Shown piece by piece: positions 15,730 to 23,092 of a stretch of DNA of 64,000 nucleotides (the first letter of the stretch is position 1; every line of letters starts with the position of its first letter). The stretch is taken from positions 12,501-76,500 of the forward strand of contig CANMGU010000002.1 in assembly GCA_947497455.1 (NCBI GenBank). The letters run 5' to 3'. The translations under genes were made by a program, and so were the position numbers. This DNA is from an uncultured Sphingomonadaceae bacterium (lineage in GTDB: Bacteria; Pseudomonadota; Alphaproteobacteria; Sphingomonadales; Sphingomonadaceae). The notes beneath the pieces are model-generated. The model did not search any database. It had not been told where the DNA came from and was given only the letters and a program-made list of their open reading frames with translations.

Positions 15730-17265
15730 ATGACTATCAGAAGTTTTTTCAGCCTGAAGCGCTGGGCTGCCGGCCTTACGGCGCTGACCATTATGTCAGC
15801 TTTCAGTTTCTACTTTTACACGGATCATCATCTGACGGCCATGTATGGAGGCCATACCAAATTGGCTGAAGCTCCGGTGATTGCGGAGCAACCAGATGTC
15901 TTGGCCATAACTAATGTCAACGTGCTAGCTGCAACATCAGACCGCTTTCGTGAAAACCAAACAGTTCTAATCCGAGATGGACATATCGAAACAGTCTCGT
16001 CGGAGGCAGTGCTTGCGGATGATATAGAAACAGTTGACGGCGACGGCATGTATCTTGTGCCAGGCTATACAGACTCTCACGCGCATCTTTGGGAAAGCGA
16101 AAATGATCTTCTGCTGTTTATAGCAAATGGCGTTACGCAAATCCGAGAAATGAACGGTAGTGAAGAGAATATTCATTGGAAAAATCAGATAGAAGCAGGC
16201 CGGATCGGCCCCGATATATTTGTTGTATCCCCGCAGGTAGCCAATTTTGGTAAGATGACAGGCTGGTTTGCTGCATGGACGCAGAGAAAGCGCAATGCGA
16301 CATCGCCAGATGCCCTTAAAGACCTAGTCAAATCACTGGAAAAGGAAGGCTATGATGCGATAAAGGCGAGCAGCTTCTTGGATAGTAAGGATTATCTAGC
16401 GCTAAACGAAGCTATGAAAGAAACATCCCTTCCGCTGGTCGGACATATTCCTTATTTCGCAACGCTGGATGATTTTTGGATGGTGGATCAAACTGAGGTT
16501 GCGCATATCGAGGAATTTGTGAAGCCGCTACGAACCGAATTTGGATATACCAGCGAGAATGCGCACGGTTTTCTTGATTTTGTGCGCGAGCGAAGCGATA
16601 AAATTGCTGAACGGCTTAAAAACAAAAATATCCATGTTACGTCTACGCTGGCACTGATCGATAGCCTGCCCGAACAGGTTACAGATCTCGACTCCTTATT
16701 AAGCGCTTCCCAGCTACAATATGTAAACCCGGGCATTAGTGAAGGTACAAGTCTCGCGGACCGTGCGCTTGGGTGGTTGCCTGACGTCAATCGTTATCGA
16801 TTTCAAGACGAATGGGACAATGATAGACGAAAACAGGAAGTGGAGTATTTCAAAAACTATTCGGCTGCGCTCCATATCATGTTTGAAGCAATGCTCAAAA
16901 AGGGCGTTCCTATCCTAGTGGGTACCGATACAAACGTATCTGTTATGGTTCCCGGTTTCTCGATACATGAGGAAATGCAAACCTTAAATGATGCAGGCAT
17001 GACTCCTGCTCAAGTTCTTGCAGCGGCCACATCTGTTCCAGCGCAATGGATGGGTTGGAAGACGGGACAGATAAGCCCCGGCTTTAAGGCAAATCTCGTT
17101 CTATTAAGAGAGAATCCTTTGCTGGATATCGCAGCAACAGATTCGATCGAAATGGTTATTGTAAACGGCAATCCTTTTTCGCGGTCTAGATTAGATGAAA
17201 TGTTGCAATCCGTTGAAATCGCGAATGATAAAAGCCGAAAGACGTCGATCAAAAAGTGGCAATAA
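15730..17265 (+). CDS. Membrane-anchored amidohydrolase-family metal-dependent hydrolase
   Basis: The 511-aa protein starts with an anchor or signal helix (about 10-28, 'WAAGLTALTIMSAFSFYFYT'). The amidohydrolase blocks follow: 'LAITNVNVLAATSDRFRENQTVLIRDGHI' near 57-85, 'YLVPGYTDSHAHLWE' with the metal-binding HxH near 105-120, 'LVGHIPYF' near 238-246 and 'VAHIEEF' near 258-264 (His ligands), 'ILVGTDTN' near 397-404 (metal Asp) and C-terminal 'GQISPGFKANLVLL'. It resembles imidazolonepropionase/prolidase-like periplasmic hydrolases; the substrate is unknown. Divergent from a TetR gene with shared operators. The coding sequence is AT-richer than the window average, hinting at transfer. Confidence 0.85.
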   Translation: MTIRSFFSLKRWAAGLTALTIMSAFSFYFYTDHHLTAMYGGHTKLAEAPVIAEQPDVLAITNVNVLAATSDRFRENQTVLIRDGHIETVSSEAVLADDIETVDGDGMYLVPGYTDSHAHLWESENDLLLFIANGVTQIREMNGSEENIHWKNQIEAGRIGPDIFVVSPQVANFGKMTGWFAAWTQRKRNATSPDALKDLVKSLEKEGYDAIKASSFLDSKDYLALNEAMKETSLPLVGHIPYFATLDDFWMVDQTEVAHIEEFVKPLRTEFGYTSENAHGFLDFVRERSDKIAERLKNKNIHVTSTLALIDSLPEQVTDLDSLLSASQLQYVNPGISEGTSLADRALGWLPDVNRYRFQDEWDNDRRKQEVEYFKNYSAALHIMFEAMLKKGVPILVGTDTNVSVMVPGFSIHEEMQTLNDAGMTPAQVLAAATSVPAQWMGWKTGQISPGFKANLVLLRENPLLDIAATDSIEMVIVNGNPFSRSRLDEMLQSVEIANDKSRKTSIKKWQ

Positions 17266-17431
17266 TCTTAAAAATCATCGGGCTACAGTTACGTTCGGAC
17301 TGCTAGCCATCAGTCTCTCATCGCACTGCGCTGCTGATCCGGAATGAACAGCATTGCGTTTATGCCGGCCATTCCACTTAGGAGAGCTGGCTACACTTGA
17401 GTTTAAGAACCAACCAAAAATGGGACAAAAT

Positions 17432-17878
17432 ATGCGTTATTTCCATACAATTTTGCTATCCTGCATGATATTGGCACTGGGCCAGCCGGCAGAAGCGCGA
17501 AAACGTGGAACAGAGAGCTTTGAGGTTGAGAAAATCGCCGATTTGCCGGAGACAGAGATATTCAAATATGACGGGCAATATGTTAATGTTGGCTTTCTCT
17601 ATAAAACGACCAGTATCATAGTTGCACCGGTTTGGGCAGAAGCCGCAGTGGAACCATTCGTTCTGTACACTGAATCCAGCGATATGATCTCCTATACCGA
17701 AATACGGGATGAAGAGCGCAAACAAATTATCACCGCCTTAGGTAGTGATCCAACCGAAAACTATCGTTTCTCACCGTGGAAATATATTTGGGGAGCCTAT
17801 CTAATTATAGCCCTTATAGGTTATGGTATTATTTCTTCTATCTTTGGGAAAAAGGACAAAGATGAAGCTGATAAATAG
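17432..17878 (+). CDS. Secreted/membrane-anchored hypothetical protein
   Basis: About 148 residues with a signal peptide (MRYFHTILLSCMILALGQPA), a polar domain with 'ESFEVEKIADLPETEIFKYDGQYVNVGFLYKT', and a C-terminal transmembrane helix (about 118-135, 'WGAYLIIALIGYGIISSIFG') followed by a charged KKDKDEADK-like tail. No family recognised. ATG 17432 is preferred over the upstream in-frame starts because it begins the signal peptide and has GGGA 8 bp upstream. It is AT-rich like the neighbouring amidohydrolase. The 166 bp before it shows no clear terminator or operator. Confidence 0.6.
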   Translation: MRYFHTILLSCMILALGQPAEARKRGTESFEVEKIADLPETEIFKYDGQYVNVGFLYKTTSIIVAPVWAEAAVEPFVLYTESSDMISYTEIRDEERKQIITALGSDPTENYRFSPWKYIWGAYLIIALIGYGIISSIFGKKDKDEADK

Positions 17879-17930
17879 TCTAATGCTCATTGGCTAGCTT
17901 GGTATTTCCGAAGCCGCATAAATTGCTAGC

Positions 17931-17955
17931 GTCTGCTTTGGACCCAAAAGCGGAC
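17931..17955 (+). repeat. Dispersed intergenic hairpin repeat, copy 5
   Basis: GTCTGCTTTGGACCCAAAAG followed by CGGAC: arms GTCTGCTTT and AAAGCGGAC pair with one G-T wobble over a 7-base loop. GCTAGC precedes it directly, as in copy 6. Confidence 0.7.
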
Positions 17956-18130
17956 ATTAAGCAACTAGAGGCGGTTGTTTCAATTTTCTATCCAATTCTC
18001 GATGTTCGCACTGCTCGGTCGCAAGTGATGTGTGAGCGACGCATTGGACAGTATGGTGTGCCAGATGATATGCGGGCACTTCGCGAAACGGCTGCCGTCA
18101 GAGCGTTCGTTGTTCGGAGGAGGTGATTCA

Positions 18131-18865
18131 TTGCGTTCAAGGCGACACTATCTGTTCTTCGCAATGATGGGGGTGTTTTTCCTGGCGGTGGCAGTGGCGG
18201 GGTTTGGTCCATCTTTTCTTTTTCCGCTCTGGGGTGGCAATTTTAGTTTCCCGCGGGCCGTTTTCGTTCATGCAATCATTATGTTCGGCTGGCTTGGGTT
18301 GTTCATAATACAGGCAATACTTGCAAGTGGTGGCCCGAGCCGATTGCACAAATATCTCGGAACAGCATCGCTCCTACTATTCGTATCGATCATGATTTCT
18401 GGTGTAACGCTCTCTGTCGCCAACTTTTTGCAAGAGCTACCACAACCAATTGAGGCGCGTCTGGACAGTATCTTTTTCTTGCAGCTATGGGCATTCGTGT
18501 TGACGCCATTGTTCTTTTGGCTGGGGTTTCGAGAGCGCCGTCGCGCGCCAGAGGACCATATGCGCTATATGTTGCTGCTTACGTTCTTTCTTATCGAAGC
18601 AGCAGCTAGCCGGATAACTTTTCTTCCCGGATTGGCGGACGATGCAACCTTTATCTACGCGCAATATGTATATCTTAACCTGATGTTGATCCCGTTGTTC
18701 GTTTATGACTGGAGGCAATTGGGGAGAATATCCCGAGCCACTATTATAGGATGCGGCATTTTGTTCTTTTATCAATTCACTGCCATGGCAATGTGGGACA
18801 ATAAGGGATGGCTCAAAGTCACCGATGTTCTAGATAGCTGGCTGAGCGCATACTGGCTGTTTTAG
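18131..18865 (+). CDS. Multi-helix membrane protein, TTG start
   Basis: The 244-aa product has seven likely transmembrane helices starting with 'YLFFAMMGVFFLAVAVAGFG'. Conserved-looking His, Trp and Gln residues ('VHAIIMFGWLGLFIIQA', 'RLHKYLGTAS') resemble an uncharacterised bacterial membrane family, possibly haem-binding; no function is assigned. The start is set by a near-perfect AGGAGGTGAT at 18117-18126 followed 5 bp later by TTG 18131; an ATG at 18032 in the same frame has no such site and would add a polar, Cys-rich leader. The gap 17879-18130 otherwise holds only repeat copy 5. Confidence 0.7.
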   Translation: MRSRRHYLFFAMMGVFFLAVAVAGFGPSFLFPLWGGNFSFPRAVFVHAIIMFGWLGLFIIQAILASGGPSRLHKYLGTASLLLFVSIMISGVTLSVANFLQELPQPIEARLDSIFFLQLWAFVLTPLFFWLGFRERRRAPEDHMRYMLLLTFFLIEAAASRITFLPGLADDATFIYAQYVYLNLMLIPLFVYDWRQLGRISRATIIGCGILFFYQFTAMAMWDNKGWLKVTDVLDSWLSAYWLF

Positions 18866-18955
18866 CCTCGCCTCGTTGCGGCAGGACATCTCTACCAAAT
18901 CGCTATTTTTCGACCTGGCGAAATACTATCATCTTAAAGTTCGGCAGCCGCTAGC

Positions 18956-18979
18956 GTCCGCTTTTGGGATAGAGCAGAC
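18956..18979 (+). repeat. Dispersed intergenic hairpin repeat, copy 6
   Basis: GTCCGCTTTTGGGATAGAGC followed by AGAC; arms GTCCGCTTT/AGAGCAGAC pair with wobble. Preceded by GCTAGC as in copy 5. It is the last copy before tRNA-Gly at 19091; the 225-bp gap from 18866 holds nothing else recognisable. Confidence 0.7.
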
Positions 18980-19090
18980 TTAGGTACAGTGTTACAAAGG
19001 ATACTATTCCGCAAGCACACTGCACAACCCTTTGACTTTGGGCAGCTGATCAGGCGGCAAAAGCATTGGCAATGGTGGATGGACAGAAAA

Positions 19091-19164
19091 TGGAGCGGGT
19101 GAAGGGAATCGAACCCTCGTCGTAAGCTTGGAAGGCTTCTGCTCTACCATTGAGCTACACCCGC
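19091..19164 (-). tRNA. tRNA-Gly (anticodon TCC)
   Basis: Read on the minus strand, the 74 bases start GCGGGTGTAGCTCAATGG and end with an encoded CCA. The acceptor stem GCGGGTG pairs with CACCCGC, the T arm has GGTTCGATT, and the anticodon loop is CTTCCAA with TCC in the middle, reading GGA/GGG codons. The 3' end points toward the accessory stretch on its left. Confidence 0.97.
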
Positions 19165-19166
19165 CT

Positions 19167-19218
19167 GTTTCCAAGCGCGCCTATTGCCATCGCGATGGCG
19201 GCGCGTCAATCAGGAAAC
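19167..19218. other. Nested inverted repeat between tRNA-Gly and glpD
   Basis: GTTTCC (19167-19172) pairs with GGAAAC (19213-19218); inside lies a perfect 14-bp palindrome GCCATCGCGATGGC (19186-19199) and GC-rich arms. It covers the glpD stop codon (19210-19212). It could act as the glpD transcript end or as a processing structure; there is no T run, so a classical terminator is not certain. Confidence 0.45.
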
Positions 19219-20718
19219 GGTGCTGGCCTTTTTTGTTCTTATATCCTGCTTGGAAAACCAGTCCGCAACCGCCGCTTTCTGATCTTCGTTCATGTGCAGG
19301 CCAAGCTTCGACCGGCGCCACAGCACGTCTTCGACGGTCGTGGCAAATTCATGGGCGATCAGCCAGCGCAGCTCAATTTCGTAAAGACCGGCGCCAAAAT
19401 GATGTCCCAGGGCGGCCTCGTCTCCGGCACCGCCCAGCATGGCTGCCACATCGGTGCCATAAGCGCGCACCAGCCTGATCATGACATCTTTGCCAAGAAA
19501 CGCCCAACGCTGAGTATATTCCGCGACCAGAGCATCAAAACCGTCCGCCGGAAAATCTCCGCCCGGCAACGGCGCGTTTCTGGTCCAGTCATCGGTCTCG
19601 ACATGCAGGGCCCCCTTCAGCGCCTTCATTGCCTGCCGCGCGAGCACCCGATAGGTGGTTATCTTGCCACCAAAAACGGATAGCACCGGTGCGCCGCCAT
19701 CATCATTATAGTCAAACACATAATCGCGGGTGACCGTCGAGGCCGATTGGCTATGGTCGTCAAACAGGGGCCGCACCCCGGAATAGGTCCACTGAACGTC
19801 ATTATGGGTCACCGGGTCGGCAAAATATTCACTTGCTGCAGCGCAGAGATAGTCGATCTCACTATCGCTGATCTTTGCTGGACCTTCGTCATAGCTCCAT
19901 GGCTGATCGGTCGTCCCGATTAGCGTGTGATCGCCTTCATAGGGGATGGCAAAGATGATCCGGCCGTCTTTATTCTGGAAGATATAGCTGTGATCGCCGT
20001 CAAATTTGCGCGCAATCACAATGTGACTGCCTTTGACAAGCCGCAGTTTCGCGGCATTGCTGCTTTGGTCATAGAGTGCGGTGACCGGATCAACCCAGGG
20101 TCCAGCGGCATTGATCAATACTCTGGCCTGTTCTGTTGCTTCACCATCATGCCCGTCAAGCTGCATGGTCCAGTGATCGGCGCTGCGTTCGATACCGACA
20201 CATTCTGTCTGAATCCGGATATCGGCGCCGCGCTGCTTCGCATCGCGTGCCGTCAACGACACAAGCCGCGCATCCTCTACCCAGCAATCAGAATAGGCAA
20301 AACCCTTTTTTAGCCGCTTTTGCAGAGGGGCTCCGCGCAAATCTTTGTGCAGGTTGAGGCTCTTTGTTCCCGGCAGCAGCGATCGCGTGCCAAGATGATC
20401 ATAGAGAAAAAGACCAAGGCGCAAGAACCAGGCCGGACGCATGCCTTGATCCACTGGCAACACGAAGCGCATCGGCCAGATAATATGGGGCGCGTTGCGC
20501 AACAGCACTTCACGCTCCTGCAACGCTTTGCGCACCAGACTAAATTCATAATGTTCCAGATAGCGCAGACCGCCATGGACCAGCTTGGTGCTCGTCGAAG
20601 ATGTGTGCGCCGCCAGGTCATCACGCTCGACAAGCAGGACTTTCAGCCCTCTGCCCGCCGCGTCACGCGCAATGCCGACACCGTTTATCCCGCCACCAAT
20701 AATTGCCAGATCATACAT
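19210..20718 (-). CDS. glpD: Aerobic glycerol-3-phosphate dehydrogenase
   Basis: The 502-aa flavoenzyme starts with an FAD dinucleotide fold 'DLAIIGGGINGVGIARDAAGRGLKVLLVERDD' (about 3-34), then 'SSTSTKLVHGGLRYLEHYEF' (about 42-60), 'LINAAGPWVDPV' near 180, 'IFAIPYEGDHTLIGTTD' near 255 and 'YVFDYNDDGGAPVLSVFGGKITTYRVLA' near 340-365. It oxidises sn-glycerol 3-phosphate to dihydroxyacetone phosphate and feeds electrons to quinone at the inner membrane. ATG 20718 is chosen because GAGGCG lies 6 bp upstream; the frame is open far upstream. A 14-bp palindrome sits 44 bp before the start. No glpF/glpK neighbours are present. Confidence 0.93.
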   Translation of the reverse strand: MYDLAIIGGGINGVGIARDAAGRGLKVLLVERDDLAAHTSSTSTKLVHGGLRYLEHYEFSLVRKALQEREVLLRNAPHIIWPMRFVLPVDQGMRPAWFLRLGLFLYDHLGTRSLLPGTKSLNLHKDLRGAPLQKRLKKGFAYSDCWVEDARLVSLTARDAKQRGADIRIQTECVGIERSADHWTMQLDGHDGEATEQARVLINAAGPWVDPVTALYDQSSNAAKLRLVKGSHIVIARKFDGDHSYIFQNKDGRIIFAIPYEGDHTLIGTTDQPWSYDEGPAKISDSEIDYLCAAASEYFADPVTHNDVQWTYSGVRPLFDDHSQSASTVTRDYVFDYNDDGGAPVLSVFGGKITTYRVLARQAMKALKGALHVETDDWTRNAPLPGGDFPADGFDALVAEYTQRWAFLGKDVMIRLVRAYGTDVAAMLGGAGDEAALGHHFGAGLYEIELRWLIAHEFATTVEDVLWRRSKLGLHMNEDQKAAVADWFSKQDIRTKKASTVS

Positions 20719-20761
20719 AGAGCGCCTCATAAAGCTTCTGGCCAGATGATCAATGTTGCAG

Positions 20762-20775
20762 TGCAATATATTGCA
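20762..20775. promoter_or_regulatory. Perfect 14-bp palindrome upstream of glpD
   Basis: TGCAATATATTGCA is a perfect palindrome 44 bp before the glpD start, preceded by a further TTGCA half-site (20756-20760). Its position fits an operator for a glycerol- or carbon-responsive regulator, but the binder is unknown. It lies in the divergent gap to the gene at 20918. Confidence 0.5.
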
Positions 20776-20917
20776 AAAAACAGTGTGAACTGAAAAATGC
20801 GATCCTGATATTCGTCGAGATTTGCTTTTGCTCTTGGCCGCATGACCGCCTTTCCGAGCGGCTTTCTTTACACTCGGCCGGTATTGTGCGAGCTTTGTCG
20901 TCGACAAGGAGTTCCCG

Positions 20918-21862
20918 ATGGAAATGAAGAAGAATATTCTGGTCGCCCTGAGTCTAACAATTTCCGGGACAGCACTCTTCCCCTCTCCGTCGGTAGCGAC
21001 GCTAACCGATCCACAGTCATCTGATGCAGATATTGTCGTGACTGGGAATAAGACCACGAAAGCTGCCATTGTGGATTTTATCCGGACAACAATTGCAACT
21101 CCAAAAGGCGGACGTCATGACGGACAATATGCACGCTTTTCTGACCCGGTTTGCCCGCATGTGGTGGGTTTGTCTGACGACAACAGCAAGCAGGTAGAAA
21201 AACGCATGCGCGGTGTTGCCCTTGCCGCCGACATGAAGGTTGCGGGACCGGGCTGCTCGCCTAATGTTTATGTCATGATCGTCGCCGATGGTGAGGAAGC
21301 CATGGCGCTTATTCGCAAGAAAAGGTCCCGCCTGTTTGGCGGTATCGAGCATCATGAGCGAGAGCGGATCGCAAGGAGCGGCGGCCCTGCTTATGCATGG
21401 AAGCGTATTCAAACAGGTTCTGCCGAAACCGGGGCATTACAAAATTCTGATGAAGTGACCGTTCTGCCGACGACAGGAGCCACCACGGAAGTTCCGGTCA
21501 TGTACTCCAAAGTCAAATCAAAGATCAAACGCACGACACAACAGACCATGACACACTCCTTTCTGTTGCTCGAAAAAGATGCACTCGTCGATTTGACCAC
21601 TGTTCAGATTGCTGATTATGCGGCGATGCGCTCTTATATTGACACCAAGGATAGCAAATCCCGACAAACTCCAGAATATTCCATTCTGGCCTTGTTCGAT
21701 TCCCCAATTTCCGACGAGAAAACACCGAACGCTGTCAGTGAAATGGATCTGGTGCTGCTCAGTTCTCTCTACAATTCCGCGTCCGATGTCTCAGCTTCCT
21801 TGCAAGGTGCGGCAATGGCGCACCGCGTCGAGAAGGAACTAACCTCTCGAAACGACGAATAA
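20918..21862 (+). CDS. Secreted hypothetical protein
   Basis: The 314-aa product starts with a signal peptide (about residues 1-28, 'ILVALSLTISGTALFPSPSVA'), then 'ADIVVTGNK', 'FSDPVCPHVVGL' near 75-87, 'GCSPNVYVMIVADGEEAM' near 111-128 and 'SEMDLVLLSSLYNSASDVSASLQGAAMA' near the C-terminus. This ordered set ('rFs.PVCP.v.Gl', 'aGCspNv.vi..dg', and a late 'D..yL..LY') is one I associate with uncharacterised sphingomonad exported proteins; no activity is known. ATG 20918 follows GACAAGGAG 11 bp upstream. It is divergent from glpD and converges on doxX. Confidence 0.65.
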   Translation: MEMKKNILVALSLTISGTALFPSPSVATLTDPQSSDADIVVTGNKTTKAAIVDFIRTTIATPKGGRHDGQYARFSDPVCPHVVGLSDDNSKQVEKRMRGVALAADMKVAGPGCSPNVYVMIVADGEEAMALIRKKRSRLFGGIEHHERERIARSGGPAYAWKRIQTGSAETGALQNSDEVTVLPTTGATTEVPVMYSKVKSKIKRTTQQTMTHSFLLLEKDALVDLTTVQIADYAAMRSYIDTKDSKSRQTPEYSILALFDSPISDEKTPNAVSEMDLVLLSSLYNSASDVSASLQGAAMAHRVEKELTSRNDE

Positions 21863-21918
21863 ACAGCTGTCTTATGGCGCTCGTTTAAAGTCAGTTTGCT
21901 GTCCTCAAGAACGAATTG

Positions 21919-21962
21919 CCTCCTCTATCCATTTGTCGCGTTTTTCAGGGGAATAGAGGAGG
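21919..21962. terminator. Inverted repeat between convergent genes
   Basis: CCTCCTCTAT (21919-21928) and ATAGAGGAGG (21953-21962) are perfect 10-bp arms around a 24-base loop, placed between the stops of the secreted protein gene (21862) and doxX (21969). Position suggests a bidirectional transcription end, although no T run follows the stem. Confidence 0.45.
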
Positions 21963-21968
21963 GATTGC

Positions 21969-22367
21969 TCACGCTTCAGATGGCTCGCCCAAAGCTTCGA
22001 TGCTTAGACGTGGGGCACCGTTTTTTGCCAGAAGCAATAATCCTCCGGCGATCGCAATATTCTTGAGAAACATAATCTGTTGGATCTGATCACCAAAGTC
22101 AGCGTGGAAAATAACGGCAGCGGCGATCGAGAAAAATGCCAAGACCAATGCTGCGTAACGGGTTTGAAATCCGATCAAGATGGCGAGACCACCAAGCAGT
22201 TCGGCGAGGATTGTCGGGATCAGCATTGCGCCGGGCACGCCGAATGATTCCATGTAACCCTGAGTGCCCTCAAACGCGCTGATTTTACCAATCCCCGAGA
22301 TGATAAAGATTGCAGATAGTGCCGCTCTTGCGGGAAGGTCAGCATATTTGGTTAGTATGTTAATCAT
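21969..22367 (-). CDS. DoxX-family membrane protein
   Basis: The 132-aa protein has four transmembrane helices and the family's start: 'ADLPARAALSAIFIISGIGKI' (about 8-28), 'PTILAELLGGLAILIGFQTRYAALVLAFF' (about 51-79) and 'NIAIAGGLLLLAKNG'. DoxX proteins of this kind are often linked to redox stress and quinone or azo reduction. It lies 25 bp downstream of azoR on the same strand, so it is the second gene of an azoR-doxX operon, probably controlled by the divergent LysR regulator. Confidence 0.88.
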   Translation of the reverse strand: MINILTKYADLPARAALSAIFIISGIGKISAFEGTQGYMESFGVPGAMLIPTILAELLGGLAILIGFQTRYAALVLAFFSIAAAVIFHADFGDQIQQIMFLKNIAIAGGLLLLAKNGAPRLSIEALGEPSEA

Positions 22368-22392
22368 GGGTCTGTTCCTTTCGTGGACTTGG

Positions 22393-22992
22393 CTATGCGG
22401 CTTTCAGGGCCTTGATCTGATTGGAAGCGTCCTGACGTTTTGCTTCGGTATCCTGGCTCATCGCATCGGAAGCGATGACCGACACATCGGTGATGCCAAC
22501 AAAGGCAAGCGCCTGTTTCAGATACGGAGTGGCAAAATCGACGGGGCTTCCAACCGGTGTTCCGCCGGATGCAACCAATATGATGGCCCGTTTTCCTTCA
22601 AGCAGCCCAACGGGACCGTTTTCCGTATACCGAAAAGTGACCCCCGCCCGGGCGATCATATCAATCCAGGCTTTGAGTGTTGCGGGCACACCAAAATTAT
22701 AGATCGGGGTCGAGATAACAACCGTGTCAGCCGTCATAAGCTCTTCCACAAGACCGTCTGAAAAAGCGAGCTTGGCCCTGTCGGCAGCGGTGCGCGCTTC
22801 GCTTGGCGTAAAGTTGGCATTGACCCAGGCTTCGTCAACAAAGGGCAGTCCGCTTGCAACATCTCGATCAACAATGTTGACGGGTGTGAGTTCAGCAAGG
22901 CGGTTGAGTGTTTCATCAGCGAGGCTGCGCGTGACAGAACCCGTTTTCCGGGCGCTGGAATCGATGCGAAGAATGCGGTTAATTGATGTCAT
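22393..22992 (-). CDS. azoR: FMN-dependent NADH-azoreductase
   Basis: The 199-aa flavodoxin-like enzyme matches AzoR: 'ILRIDSSARKTGSVTRSLAD' (about 6-25, FMN phosphate loop), 'TADTVVISTPIYNFGVPATLKAWIDMIARAGVTFRYTENGPVGLLEGKRAIILVASGG' (about 87-144, containing the PxYNFxxPxxLK signature) and 'YLKQALAFVGI'. It reduces quinones and azo compounds with NADH. It heads an operon with doxX and is divergent from a LysR gene across 97 bp, matching the common case in which a LysR-type regulator induces an azoreductase. Confidence 0.92.
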   Translation of the reverse strand: MTSINRILRIDSSARKTGSVTRSLADETLNRLAELTPVNIVDRDVASGLPFVDEAWVNANFTPSEARTAADRAKLAFSDGLVEELMTADTVVISTPIYNFGVPATLKAWIDMIARAGVTFRYTENGPVGLLEGKRAIILVASGGTPVGSPVDFATPYLKQALAFVGITDVSVIASDAMSQDTEAKRQDASNQIKALKAA

Positions 22993-23067
22993 GTCGTGTC
23001 TCCATTTGTTCGATGACCAATTCCTAGATCAGATCGGTTTGGAGAATTAGAGGGCTATTTTAGAAAT

Positions 23068-23092
23068 CATTGTTCTGATAAGAAGAACAATG
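23068..23092. promoter_or_regulatory. LysR-type inverted repeat overlapping the lysR start codon
   Basis: CATTGTTCT and AGAACAATG are perfect 9-bp arms around GATAAGA, ending on the ATG at 23090. The core contains a T-N11-A pattern typical of LysR-type operators. It sits between azoR and the divergent LysR gene. Binding here would block translation or transcription of the regulator itself (inference). Confidence 0.7.

Noticed and set aside
17890..18126. A 78-codon open frame upstream of the TTG-start membrane gene
   Set aside because: It runs through repeat copy 5 and into the ribosome site of the next gene, has no ribosome site of its own and no recognisable domain.
18032..18130. ATG 18032 as start of the seven-helix membrane protein
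   Set aside because: It has no ribosome site and adds a polar Cys-rich leader; the near-perfect AGGAGGTGAT before TTG 18131 decides.
5900..19164. A genomic island inserted at the 3' end of tRNA-Gly
   Set aside because: The tRNA 3' end does face the accessory stretch, but I found no integrase and no second copy of the tRNA 3' sequence near 5.8-6.0 kb. Only the repeats and AT-rich genes support variability.
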